From: Lysinibacillus antri
Lineage (GTDB): Bacteria; Bacillota; Bacilli; Bacillales_A; Planococcaceae
Assembly (NCBI RefSeq): GCF_003977595.1
Contig: NZ_RYYR01000006.1
Span: 1-64,000 of the forward strand
DNA: 64,000 nucleotides
Reading direction: 5' to 3'
Made by a program: the position numbers and the translations under genes. Each line of letters opens with the position of its first letter. Position 1 is the stretch's first letter. The notes below the pieces were generated by a model. The model was not told where the DNA came from, searched no databases, and saw only the letters and a list, made by a program, of their open reading frames with translations. Below, one piece after another: positions 42,657-51,746 of the stretch.

Positions 42657-43562
42657 TTAATTTTGGGTGGACATATTGCCTCTAGATTGGAGTTTTATGG
42701 CATCAATTTTTGGATCTTCTTTTTTCCCCCAAAGCGTTTTTAAATTTGGTGCAGGTGTAAATACGCCATTTCTTCCATATACCAAATAAGTTAAGCCTAA
42801 TAACAAAACAAATAATGCGAATTCATAGATTAATTTATCGGATGTTGCAATTTTAGAAGCCAATAATACCAAGGCGCCATCGTTTCCATGAATGATAAGG
42901 TCATTAATATGGTTATGAGCTGCATGAACAATAGTAGCTACTGTTAAAGACCCACTTTTTACATAGATATAGGCATAAACAATACCCCCTTTTAGCCAAC
43001 TAGCTGCTTTAAACGGATCAAAATCCCCCATAATAAAATGCAATGCCATAAAGAGAATAGAAGAAATGAAAATAGCCTTTGGAATACTAAATTGATTTAG
43101 GTTTGCCATAAAATAACCACGAGCAAGAACTTCTTCTTTAAGTGCTGCAAAAAACCAGCCAATTGAAGCAATCACTAAGAGTTTATAAAAGTCCAATGTA
43201 AAAATTTGATTAAAGTGGTATGTTGCGTTTACTATTCCAGATTGATCAGCGAGCCAGATGAAAACTAGCGCAGTACAAAGAGTTACAAATATAGAGATAC
43301 ATGAAAAAAGAAAGTCTCTTTTTGTAAATTGAAAACCTAGTAACCAAGGACTTTTTTTATCAACTTTCAAGAACAACCAAACAATCAACAACGTATTCAA
43401 TACACCGAGTGTAGTATACATCACATGGGCAAATAAAAAGTTGTTTAATAAATCATCAAATAAATCCCACCATATTAGCAATCCGGTCATGATCCCAATT
43501 AATACGTTAGTAAGGACAATAGCCAAGGAAATACGTTTAAGCCAATGCCAATCTTTTTTCAT
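42657..43562 (-). CDS. CPBP-family intramembrane metalloprotease (module B)
   Basis: A 301-residue membrane protein with about eight hydrophobic helices. CPBP motifs: FAALKEEVLARGYF (EExxxR, motif 1), FMALHFIMGDF (motif 2 His) and HAAHNHINDLI (motif 3 His/Asn). The start is placed at ATG 43562 because AGGAG lies nine bases before it; an ATG nine bases earlier sits on the ribosome binding site. It is divergent from the kinase at 43728. The arrangement mirrors that at 20669-23460, though the two proteases differ in length and are more diverged than the kinases. Confidence 0.85.
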   Translation of the reverse strand: MKKDWHWLKRISLAIVLTNVLIGIMTGLLIWWDLFDDLLNNFLFAHVMYTTLGVLNTLLIVWLFLKVDKKSPWLLGFQFTKRDFLFSCISIFVTLCTALVFIWLADQSGIVNATYHFNQIFTLDFYKLLVIASIGWFFAALKEEVLARGYFMANLNQFSIPKAIFISSILFMALHFIMGDFDPFKAASWLKGGIVYAYIYVKSGSLTVATIVHAAHNHINDLIIHGNDGALVLLASKIATSDKLIYEFALFVLLLGLTYLVYGRNGVFTPAPNLKTLWGKKEDPKIDAIKLQSRGNMSTQN

Positions 43563-43615
43563 CTGTAACATCTCCTAATAAATCGAATTTTCTACGTTCA
43601 TCATAATTAGAAAAA

Positions 43616-43643
43616 GTCATATGACTATAGTGAGATTAGTCAT
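43616..43643. promoter_or_regulatory. candidate response-regulator operator (module B)
   Basis: GTCATATGAC (43616-43625), TAGTGA (43628-43633) and GTCAT (43639-43643) match the order and spacing of the elements at 21500-21526 upstream of the paralogous kinase. GTCATATGAC is itself a palindrome. Confidence 0.5.
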
Positions 43644-43727
43644 GTTCTTTTATAAATTAGTACTATTTTTAATTTCCAACTTTTAGTACTATGAGATTCA
43701 GAAGAAAATGATCGTAGGTGATTTGTA

Positions 43728-44945
43728 TTGGAGCACAAGAAGGTATGGATGTGGATTGATTGGCTAATCTTTTCCTTAAGATGTGGTTGGTATGGAACAG
43801 GATTAATTTATTATTATGTATATCGTGATAAATTAGGTGACCTTACTTATATTGAATTTGCGCTATTTGCATCGATTGGCTTTTTTATCCCTTTAATTTT
43901 TTGGAACCCTAAATACACCAATACAACTCGCTATGTCGTTACAGAACTATTAATCTCTGGTGGATTTTCTATATTAATAAATAACATTTTAAATATAAAC
44001 TTGAGTACATCCGTTATTCTCATGACTGTGCTCATGAGCGGCTACTTGCTAACAAAGGATATGGCAAGATGGGCAATTCCGTTTTTTATTATTTTACTCC
44101 CTGCTAATCGTTATTGGACAATTGGCAGTATGTTTAGTTTCTTTCTTCAGTATGTGGATGTTCTGTTATTTTTTGGGATTGGGCTAGGGTTCAATGTCAT
44201 TACGAAATCACAAAAACGCTATAAGAAACTTTTATATGAAAATATGAAACAATATGAACTGATTCAGCAACAAAATAAAGCTTTGGAACATTATGCTAGT
44301 CAAGTTGAAAAATATGCCCTATTAGAGGAACGAAATCGAATGGCGAGAGACCTCCATGATTCAATTGGTCATCATTTCACTTCGGTTACAATGGGGTTAG
44401 ATGCAATTTCTTACATGATTAAAGTAGACTCTAAAATGGCAGAGGAGAAAATTGCTAACTTAGCAGATGTTGCTAGAGAAGGATTAACAGAAGTAAGACG
44501 GACAATTCATCAAATTGCCTCATCAGATGAAGAGATACCTCTTTTAAAGCAGCTTGAAACCGTTGTAAGTGGGTTTGGAGAATATACGAATACAATGTCG
44601 AGTTTCAAAAGTGCTGGACAGGAACCAATTATCCTCCCACATAAAAAATTAGCAGTTATTCGTTTCGTGCAGGAATGTTTAACGAATGCAAAACGACATG
44701 GGAATGCAACCTTAATAAAGGTTGAAGTTCATTTTAAAGAGGAATTTATGCAGATTATTGTAGAGAACAATGGTAAGAAAATCGATAACCTTCAATTTGG
44801 TTTTGGGTTATCATCAATGAAAAATCGACTTGAAGAACTGAATGGATTATTAGAAATAAAAATTCATGATATAGAAGGGGTTAGGGTGATTTGTACTCTA
44901 CCAATAGGAGGAAAGCATGAAAAAGATCAAGCTATTACTCGTTGA
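43728..44945 (+). CDS. DesK/LiaS-type (HisKA_3) sensor histidine kinase (module B)
   Basis: A 405-residue kinase. About five membrane helices with short loops occupy residues 7-157. Then come a coiled coil, phospho-acceptor His210 in RMARDLHDSIGHHFTSV, and an HATPase domain (CLTNAKRHG N box, VENNGKKI, FGFGLSSM). The ATP-lid Asp-x-Gly motif is NNGK rather than the DNGIG of its paralogue, a mild departure. It starts at TTG 43728 with AGGTG seven bases upstream. It overlaps the regulator gene by 29 bases. Confidence 0.9.
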   Translation: MEHKKVWMWIDWLIFSLRCGWYGTGLIYYYVYRDKLGDLTYIEFALFASIGFFIPLIFWNPKYTNTTRYVVTELLISGGFSILINNILNINLSTSVILMTVLMSGYLLTKDMARWAIPFFIILLPANRYWTIGSMFSFFLQYVDVLLFFGIGLGFNVITKSQKRYKKLLYENMKQYELIQQQNKALEHYASQVEKYALLEERNRMARDLHDSIGHHFTSVTMGLDAISYMIKVDSKMAEEKIANLADVAREGLTEVRRTIHQIASSDEEIPLLKQLETVVSGFGEYTNTMSSFKSAGQEPIILPHKKLAVIRFVQECLTNAKRHGNATLIKVEVHFKEEFMQIIVENNGKKIDNLQFGFGLSSMKNRLEELNGLLEIKIHDIEGVRVICTLPIGGKHEKDQAITR

Positions 44946-45555
44946 TGATCAAGAATTAATAAGGGAAAGTCTTGCGTTTGTTTTAAATACAGATGAAGAT
45001 ATTGAAGTAGTTGGGTTAGCAGCAAATGGTCAGGAAGCAATCACGCTTTGTGAATTATTGAGCCCTTCAATTGTACTAATGGATATTCAAATGCCTGTTT
45101 TAAATGGAATTGATGCAACAAGAATAGTGAAGGAAAGATGGCCAAATATTAAAGTAATGATTTTAACAACCTTTCAAGAGGTGGATTATGTTTCGGAAGC
45201 ATTGTCCATAGGCGCTGAAGGATTTTTACTAAAGGCAATCCATCCGAAAGAACTGATATCTGGGATTAAGCATATTCACAATGAAGGAACCCTTGTCTCT
45301 CAGAGCTTAGCAAAGATGTTGCTCGCACAGATCAATCATTCTAAAGAGACCAATGAAAAAGCATACGGTCTAACTGAACGAGAAGTTCAAGTGTTAAAAT
45401 GTCTTTCTCAAGGGCTAAGTAATAAAAATATCTCGGAAAAGCTTTTTTTGTCAGAAGGAACGGTGAAAAATTACATCTCTAGTATTTATCATAAATTAGA
45501 TGTGAAAAATCGCTATGAAGCAACCATGAAGGCAAAAGGAGAAAGGCTTATATAA
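44917..45555 (+). CDS. NarL-type response regulator (module B)
   Basis: A 212-residue regulator. Receiver acidic residues VDDQ (9-12), phospho-acceptor Asp56 in IVLMDIQMP, TTFQE switch, and Lys in FLLKAIHPKEL. The GerE-type HTH runs LTEREVQVLKCLSQGLSNKN to GTVKNYISSIYHKL. The similarity to the regulator at 22804 extends through most of the protein (for example LLKAIHP and EGTVKNYISSIY), which marks the two modules as duplicates. It is translationally coupled to the kinase by overlap. Confidence 0.93.
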   Translation: MKKIKLLLVDDQELIRESLAFVLNTDEDIEVVGLAANGQEAITLCELLSPSIVLMDIQMPVLNGIDATRIVKERWPNIKVMILTTFQEVDYVSEALSIGAEGFLLKAIHPKELISGIKHIHNEGTLVSQSLAKMLLAQINHSKETNEKAYGLTEREVQVLKCLSQGLSNKNISEKLFLSEGTVKNYISSIYHKLDVKNRYEATMKAKGERLI

Positions 45556-45575
45556 ATAAGAGCATCTCTAAAAGA

Positions 45576-45607
45576 GGAATCATTACGTTTAGTGATTCCC
45601 TTTTTAG
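45576..45607 (+). terminator. terminator of module B
   Basis: GGAATCA pairs with TGATTCC around a 9-10-base loop, then CTTTTT. Confidence 0.75.
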
Positions 45608-45626
45608 GTTGTATGTTTACTTTTCA

Positions 45627-45950
45627 CTACAAAAGACTGATCCAATATAAATGCAAGCCCAAAATTCCTACATACATAAAACTTACCCCTACTAAAGCTA
45701 TGGAGAAAAATCGTTGAAAGATTTCCTTACTATGCTTGTAAACTAAATAACAAACAAAGATAACTAAAGCAGAAAGAGCACTTTTCACACTTAAAAAAAT
45801 AATTGGACTCGCTAAAAGTAAAGTCTCCATTAAGGGGTTGGCTTCTTCTATAAAATTGTTCAACACGCCATAATTTGTTGCAACCCCATCGAATGCATTT
45901 AGAAATCCGATGGCAAGACCAAGATAAATAATGCTAATTTTCTTATTCAT
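45627..45950 (-). CDS. DUF5658-type small membrane protein
   Basis: A 107-residue protein with three hydrophobic helices. LNAFDGVATNYGV (about 18-30) followed by EEANPLMETLL matches the D-x-x-x-T...G...E-x-NP pattern of DUF5658. The function is unknown. It is convergent with the module B regulator, with a terminator between. Confidence 0.75.
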   Translation of the reverse strand: MNKKISIIYLGLAIGFLNAFDGVATNYGVLNNFIEEANPLMETLLLASPIIFLSVKSALSALVIFVCYLVYKHSKEIFQRFFSIALVGVSFMYVGILGLHLYWISLL

Positions 45951-46124
45951 TTAACCTTCCTTTTTATGCTAATAGAGGAACATTACCATTATTTACAATA
46001 TCGTTACCTATTTATACATTTTGTCTCCTTGGTCGGTATTTTTATAGAGAAATAACGTATATAATTTAGAATATGATGGGAAAATTGACGAGGACTCTAA
46101 AAAACAACTACTCAATAAAAAAAG

Positions 46125-46158
46125 AAAACTTTGCAGCAATAGTACGCTACAAAGTTTT
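46125..46158 (-). terminator. terminator of the Cache MCP gene
   Basis: AAAACTTTGCAGC pairs with GCTACAAAGTTTT. On the minus strand it is followed by CTTTTTTT. Confidence 0.8.
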
Positions 46159-46218
46159 ATCAAACTAATTATTCATTCTCATATACTTATACGGAACCGA
46201 TCCACAATTGAATACACA

Positions 46219-48195
46219 CTAATATTTAAACTTAGTAATAACTTCTTTTAGTTCTTCTGCCATAGCTGAGAGACCGTTTGCTGATTGGGATATTTCTTCC
46301 ATAGCAGCTAATTGTTCTTCTGCAGATGCTGCTACTTCCTCTGATGTTGCAGCGTTGCCTTGTGCAATGATAACCATTTCATTCGCGGCACTTGTAATTT
46401 CTTGAATAGCAGCTGACATCTGTTGTGCCGTTGCAGAAACCTCCTCCATTTGAGGCGTTATTTTCCTCGTACTTTCATAAATCAAGTTGAATTTTTCAAT
46501 TGCTTCATTGGATACTTTTACACCCGCTTGTACATCATCTGTTACACGAATCATCGTTTGAACCGTACTTTCTGTATCCTGTTGAATTCTACTTACAATA
46601 GCGTAGATTTCTTTAGCAGACAATTGAGATTGCTCAGCCAGTTTTCGTACTTCATCTGCTACAACTGCAAATCCTTTACCATGCTCACCTGCTCTTGCTG
46701 CTTCAATAGCTGCATTTAAAGCTAATAGATTTGTTTGATCAGCTATTCCGGTAATGACATTTAATATTGAACTTACCTCTTTTGAGCTTTCATTCAAAGA
46801 TTGAATCATTGCATTGGATTCCATAACAGATTTATGAATTGATTGCATTTGAACGACCGTGTTTGTTACTGCCTGACCACCTTCTTCTGCCTGTACCATC
46901 GTATGACGCGATAGCTCTGAAACGATAGTAGAATGATCAGCAATGGTAGAAGCCCCTTCAGAAACTACATCTAAAGATTGAGCAGTTTCATCAACCCCAT
47001 ATCTTTGTTTTTCTGCACTACTAGCTACTTCTTGAATGGAAATTGCTACTTGTCCTGTAGCAGCACTTGTTTCTTCAGCACTTGCTGATAATTCCTCTGC
47101 GGAGGATGCCACTAGTTCAACACTTTGTTCTACTTTTTGAATGAGCTCTTGAAGACTTTCCTGCATAACATTAAATGCTTCTGCTAATTGACCGATAGAA
47201 TCTTTAGAGTATACCTCAATTCTTTCGGTTAAATCGCCTTTACTGATAGTAATGGCTTTATCTTTTAATTCATTAAGAGGTACAATGATAGATCGAATGA
47301 TAAAGAACACAACCACTGCTCCAATAATCATAGCGCTTACAAGAACAAGCATTGTTTTATGGAAAATAGGTGCTGCAGCTTCACCGATTTCTTCAGAAAC
47401 GATAGAACCGGCTAATTTCCAGCCTGTCAATTCATTCGTTGCAAAGGCCATCATTTTCTCTTCACCATTAAATAAATAATCAATATGTCCTTTTTCTTGA
47501 CTATAAACTGCATTATAAAAGTCATCTTTTGCCTCAATTCCACCCTCTATAGTTGGATGGGCAATATACTTTCTTTGCTTATCTAAAAGAAATGCATAAC
47601 CTTTTTTGCCTATCTTTACCTCATTGAATAGACCATGTATGTAACTTAAAGGAATATCGATTGCCACAACACCTGAAAAGTCTCTTGTAGTCTTAGAAAT
47701 AGTAATGACCATGCCTTCATGATCCGCAGTTATATGAGGTTCTGACACAATCACTTTGCCTTTGTTGTTCATCGCATCTTTATACCAATCATTCTCTCTT
47801 GGATCATAATTAGTAGGTAAAGTCATGTTAGGTGCTTGAATAAATTCTCCACTATCCGTTCCAATATAAATCATTTTAGCCTCTGGATGTAATTCTATAT
47901 AACGGTTGAAATCATCCGTTAATTCAACGCTTTCCTCTCCCTGATATAAATTTGAAGTAATGCTATTCGAATAATTCTCAACGTCATTCATCTTAGGTTG
48001 TATTAAATTATCAATTGACGAATTTAAAACATTAATTGTTTGGGAAAAGCCTTTCAAAATTTCATGTTCAACTGCATTTTTCGCAGCTGAATACGCTAAT
48101 ATTCCTATAACAATTGCTGGAATAATTAATACAGCCGAAAAGGTAATAATTAGTTTTGTTTTTAGGTTACTGAATTTTCTAAAAATTTTACTCAT
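46219..48195 (-). CDS. methyl-accepting chemotaxis protein with dCache-type extracellular sensor
   Basis: A 658-residue chemoreceptor. TM1 is near 13-34 and TM2 near 278-300. Between them lies a double-Cache sensor domain ([21 protein letters not shown], then [11 protein letters not shown] and [17 protein letters not shown]), the type that binds amino acids and related small molecules in Bacillus McpB/McpC. HAMP covers about 300-355. The signalling tip [20 protein letters not shown] lies near 490-509, and pentapeptide-like ends are absent, as is usual in Firmicutes. The ligand is not predictable from this alone. Confidence 0.93.
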   Translation of the reverse strand: MSKIFRKFSNLKTKLIITFSAVLIIPAIVIGILAYSAAKNAVEHEILKGFSQTINVLNSSIDNLIQPKMNDVENYSNSITSNLYQGEESVELTDDFNRYIELHPEAKMIYIGTDSGEFIQAPNMTLPTNYDPRENDWYKDAMNNKGKVIVSEPHITADHEGMVITISKTTRDFSGVVAIDIPLSYIHGLFNEVKIGKKGYAFLLDKQRKYIAHPTIEGGIEAKDDFYNAVYSQEKGHIDYLFNGEEKMMAFATNELTGWKLAGSIVSEEIGEAAAPIFHKTMLVLVSAMIIGAVVVFFIIRSIIVPLNELKDKAITISKGDLTERIEVYSKDSIGQLAEAFNVMQESLQELIQKVEQSVELVASSAEELSASAEETSAATGQVAISIQEVASSAEKQRYGVDETAQSLDVVSEGASTIADHSTIVSELSRHTMVQAEEGGQAVTNTVVQMQSIHKSVMESNAMIQSLNESSKEVSSILNVITGIADQTNLLALNAAIEAARAGEHGKGFAVVADEVRKLAEQSQLSAKEIYAIVSRIQQDTESTVQTMIRVTDDVQAGVKVSNEAIEKFNLIYESTRKITPQMEEVSATAQQMSAAIQEITSAANEMVIIAQGNAATSEEVAASAEEQLAAMEEISQSANGLSAMAEELKEVITKFKY

Positions 48196-48464
48196 AAAAT
48201 AACCTTCTTTCCCTTTAAATTATTTTCTAGTAATCTATTCAATATCATTATCACAAGTAAAGATAGCTATTTCTATCAGGAAAAGCCCTAACATGTGGTG
48301 GGGAATATCCCATATTTATACTCGTAAATATAAACATCTCCCTTTTCTTTACATCAACGTCAGCTACGAAAAAGTAAAAATATAGGGAAAACCCCTATAG
48401 ATTAACACTAAGGGTTCGCGAGATAATGTATATAAAAATGACATGATGGGTGGGAGTGTACTTA

Positions 48465-49217
48465 GTGACGAACCGTATTGATGACATTCAACCACTGATT
48501 CAAGATTATCGATCAAAAATCAACGGCCATGAATCTGAATTTATAAATAGAATCCTAGACGACTATGAGGAACTCCTACATTTGTTCAAACAAAAAAATG
48601 ATATGATTAGTCATATTTGGGACACCTACGAAAATGAAAAGTATTATATAGCCCAAAATACATTAGATCCACTTGAACAAATTTTGTTTAGCTCTTTATT
48701 GGGAATTCGTACGTTAGACCAGGAAGCCCAATCCGATTCGGCAAAAGAGTATTTAGCTACACTTAGAAAAGAGATTGAACGACAATTAGACCAGTTGAAA
48801 AAGACTTCTATTAGTATTTATCCAATATGTATGCAAGATTTGGGTCCTTACGGGGCAATTAAATCTTTCTATGAATTATTAAAAGAGGGAGGAAAAATAA
48901 AGATTGATGTTGAATTTCAGGGATTTTTAAAAAGGCAACCCCATAAAGTAGAAATTCATTTATTTCGATTCGTTCAACATCTAATATTAATGATTGATAC
49001 CCTTAATACGGTTCCAACATTAATTGTCTCTATTAATGAAAAAGATGCCCAAATCGTTTTAACACTTGAGGGAGAGGCCTTAGTCGAGCAATTAGGGCAT
49101 TCTTCAGAATATCACTTTTTTAAAGAATTAGTTGATAGTATTAAAGACGTTGAAATGTTAGAAGAAGATGAATGTCGAATCAACTTGGTTCTACAAACGA
49201 ACAATCAGACATCTTGA
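48465..49217 (+). CDS. degenerate DegS/NreB-type kinase-like protein (pseudokinase candidate)
   Basis: A 250-residue soluble protein that aligns by eye with the dimerisation and catalytic part of the intact kinase at 49294. Its NTLDPLEQILFS (residues 65-76) matches ELHDGIGQSLFS, and its IYPICMQDLGPYGAIKSF matches LRPSTLDDLGFIPAVRSY. The phospho-acceptor His is replaced by Leu67, and no N, G1 or G2 boxes are recognisable in the C-terminal domain. It has no membrane segment. The start is GTG 48465, with GGGAG eight bases upstream. It is convergent to the kinase gene. It may be a regulatory decoy or scaffold, or an early-stage relic. Confidence 0.6.
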   Translation: MTNRIDDIQPLIQDYRSKINGHESEFINRILDDYEELLHLFKQKNDMISHIWDTYENEKYYIAQNTLDPLEQILFSSLLGIRTLDQEAQSDSAKEYLATLRKEIERQLDQLKKTSISIYPICMQDLGPYGAIKSFYELLKEGGKIKIDVEFQGFLKRQPHKVEIHLFRFVQHLILMIDTLNTVPTLIVSINEKDAQIVLTLEGEALVEQLGHSSEYHFFKELVDSIKDVEMLEEDECRINLVLQTNNQTS

Positions 49218-49255
49218 TTATTGAAATGCATGAACATTTCTTTTTAAAATAAAAA

Positions 49256-49296
49256 ACTAGTTAGTAGAAGACTACAAGCCTTCTGCCAACTAGTTA
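49256..49296. terminator. bidirectional terminator
   Basis: AACTAGTTAGTAGAAG pairs with CTTCTGCCAACTAGTT with two mismatches. It is shared by the pseudokinase and kinase genes and overlaps the kinase stop codon. Confidence 0.8.
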
Positions 49297-50829
49297 TATT
49301 TTAATAGACTCTATTGAATGGGCTACTTTTTCATTCGCATTTCTAGGAACACAAACTTCTATCGTCGTCCCCTCATTTACTTTAGAATGAAACTGAGCGG
49401 AACCACCTACCCCTTCAGCTCGTTCCTTTATACTATACAACCCAATACCTTTGCGCTTAGCGTTCTTTAAATAATCCTCTATGAAAAATCCGATGCCATT
49501 ATCTTTGATTATCAAATCTACTGAATTTTCTTCCATATTAAGAGTTACATTAACTTCGCTTGCTTTTGCGTATTTCGCTGTATTTGTTAAAGCTTCTTGG
49601 CAAATCCGATAGAGAGCTGTTTCTACTTCTGGTTCTAGTCTCCCTAATCCACCTTTAATTTCATATTGAACTGAAATGTTATGAATTTGTTTGTATGATT
49701 CAAGATAAGATCTTACTGCTGGAATAAAACCTAAGTCATCTAATGTACTTGGCCTCAAAGAACGGGCGATTTCTTTTACTTCCTTCATGGCCTCTTGTGT
49801 CATCAGCTTAATGGTTTGTAGGTTTTCTTCTCTCTTTTCAATCGATTGATCATTCTTTACCGTATTTAGTGTAACTAAAATACTAAATAGCGATTGCCCA
49901 ATACCATCATGTAATTCTCTAGATACACGCTTCCTTTCCTCTTCATGCGCCATAAATACTTGACGGGATAAATTTTTTTCAGCCTCATACAACTTAAGCT
50001 CTGTCTCGATTTGTTGTTTTTCCGCCTTTTCTTTATCTGTTAAAATCTGCTGAATTTCTGGGAAATAGATAGAACGATAAATATAGATGTATCCAATAAA
50101 TTTAAAGCAGTGCCCTATTAAATTTTCGATGGCATATACTTGATTATAAAAGGTAAAGAAGAGTTCTCCAACCATAATTACAAATAGAGCAAAAATCATG
50201 CGTATGGAATCGATATTTGGTTGTGAATCTTTTATATATCTTCTTAGTAGTGTAATAAAAGTAAATAAAATGAATGTAGTTATTACATACTCAAGAGCAA
50301 CTTTAAGGTCTGTAACTCCTTGGGCATTTATTAAAACAGGAAGCCGCTCTGGTATTGTAAGAATAATCAATGTACATACAGTGATTAGTAGGACGGTTAC
50401 ACATACACCCCACCCGCGTTTAATAAAGAGTAACTTGTTTGGTTTAAAGACAAACAACGCCACACCAATACTTTCTGTTAATCGAGCTACAATCCAAAAC
50501 CATGTAGCACGAGAAGTAGAAAATTCATCGTTAATAAATGGCATTCCTTTATACGTTAAGGTATGCACTAAATCAAAGCAACCAACTGCGAGAAATATTA
50601 ACCCTATAAAGTATTGTGACTTTATTCGATGAGTTGAGTATGTTGTCCAAGCCTGTACAAATACAGATAAAGAAACAAAAATACTAAATAACTCAAGTAA
50701 TGTATGTAGTAATAAAAAGTGAGCATCTACATTAATAGATGTATGTCCCATTTGAAAACGAAATAAGATCAGTAAAGCAAAAATCGCAAAAATTACAAAT
50801 TGAATTTCTTGTTTTTTTAAGGCTGTCAT
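49294..50829 (-). CDS. sensor histidine kinase with MASE3-like membrane domain (HisKA_3)
   Basis: A 511-residue kinase. The N-terminal 255 residues have about seven or eight helices and resemble the MASE3 sensory domain (GLIFLAVGCFDLVHTLTYKGMP, then ATWFWIVARLTESIG). A coiled coil (260-300) leads to the NreB/DegS-type H box RVSRELHDGIGQSLFSIL with His307. The catalytic domain has ICQEALTNTAKYAKA (N box), DNGIGF (G1) and GIGLYSIKERA (G2). It follows its response regulator by 18 bases in the same minus-strand operon. The MASE3 ligand is unknown. Confidence 0.9.
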   Translation of the reverse strand: MTALKKQEIQFVIFAIFALLILFRFQMGHTSINVDAHFLLLHTLLELFSIFVSLSVFVQAWTTYSTHRIKSQYFIGLIFLAVGCFDLVHTLTYKGMPFINDEFSTSRATWFWIVARLTESIGVALFVFKPNKLLFIKRGWGVCVTVLLITVCTLIILTIPERLPVLINAQGVTDLKVALEYVITTFILFTFITLLRRYIKDSQPNIDSIRMIFALFVIMVGELFFTFYNQVYAIENLIGHCFKFIGYIYIYRSIYFPEIQQILTDKEKAEKQQIETELKLYEAEKNLSRQVFMAHEEERKRVSRELHDGIGQSLFSILVTLNTVKNDQSIEKREENLQTIKLMTQEAMKEVKEIARSLRPSTLDDLGFIPAVRSYLESYKQIHNISVQYEIKGGLGRLEPEVETALYRICQEALTNTAKYAKASEVNVTLNMEENSVDLIIKDNGIGFFIEDYLKNAKRKGIGLYSIKERAEGVGGSAQFHSKVNEGTTIEVCVPRNANEKVAHSIESIKI

Positions 50830-50847
50830 CTCCTTAAACTCCCTTAT

Positions 50848-51492
50848 TTAATCAAAGTCTAAATAGCCGTTTTTCACTGCAAACTTCACTAAATCTGGAC
50901 GCGTTTTCAATTGTAATTTATCCATGATTTTGGATTTGTGTGATTCGATTGTCTTAACTGAAAGAAATAATTTCTCTGCAATTTCTCGATTGGTATAACC
51001 TTTAGCCAAATAAGATAGTATCTCTTGTTCACGTCCTGTTAGTTTTTGTAAATCATTTTCATTTGCATCTGTTTTTTTCATATATTCTTCTAATAAAAGT
51101 TTTGTAGCATTAGGGTATAAATAAGCCTCTCCCCGGAAAACTGTTCGAATGGCCTCAATTAAATCATCTTCATGGTAAGTTTTTAATAGATAGCTAGAAG
51201 CACCTGCCTGTAATGCATGAAAAAGATATTCTTTCCCTTCATGCATCGTTAATACAATAATTTTAATTTTATTATTTGCTTCATTAATTTGCTTTGTTGC
51301 AACAAGGCCGCTCTTTTTAGGCATATTTAAATCCATTATAATAACATCTGGTTGTAAATCTAATGCTTTATGAACTACTTCTTCTCCGTTCTCCGCCTCA
51401 TCTATTACTGTCATGTCCGATTGACTATTAACCATATGCTTAATTCCCGAACGTACAATGGCATGATCGTCGGCAAGTAATACTGAAATCAT
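50848..51492 (-). CDS. NarL-type response regulator
   Basis: A 214-residue regulator. The receiver has an acidic pair at LADDH, phospho-acceptor Asp54 in VIIMDLNMPKKSG, a TMHEG switch and Lys in YLLKTYHEDDL. The HTH is LTGREQEILSYLAKGYTNRE through SVKTIESHKSKIMDKLQL, very close to the NreC/DegU class. It is the first gene of the operon with the MASE3-like kinase. It is divergent from the GAF-EAL gene with 254 bases between, so that gene is a possible target. Confidence 0.93.
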   Translation of the reverse strand: MISVLLADDHAIVRSGIKHMVNSQSDMTVIDEAENGEEVVHKALDLQPDVIIMDLNMPKKSGLVATKQINEANNKIKIIVLTMHEGKEYLFHALQAGASSYLLKTYHEDDLIEAIRTVFRGEAYLYPNATKLLLEEYMKKTDANENDLQKLTGREQEILSYLAKGYTNREIAEKLFLSVKTIESHKSKIMDKLQLKTRPDLVKFAVKNGYLDFD

Positions 51493-51746
51493 ACTTGCAC
51501 CTCCTGATTAGAGTTATCTAATACTAATATAACATGTTTTTAGTAAATATTGGACAGTCATATAATATTTTGTATTAATTACTAAAATAGGGTTAACCCC
51601 TCGCTAGTATAGTAGAATGACCTAGTTTGATATAGGGATTTTTTTCAATAATTGTTAGGGGTTTTCCTTATGGTGACAATTGTTATTACTTGTAATAATA
51701 AAAAAGAATATCTTGATAATTTATAACTGGAAAAGAGGGAAATACG

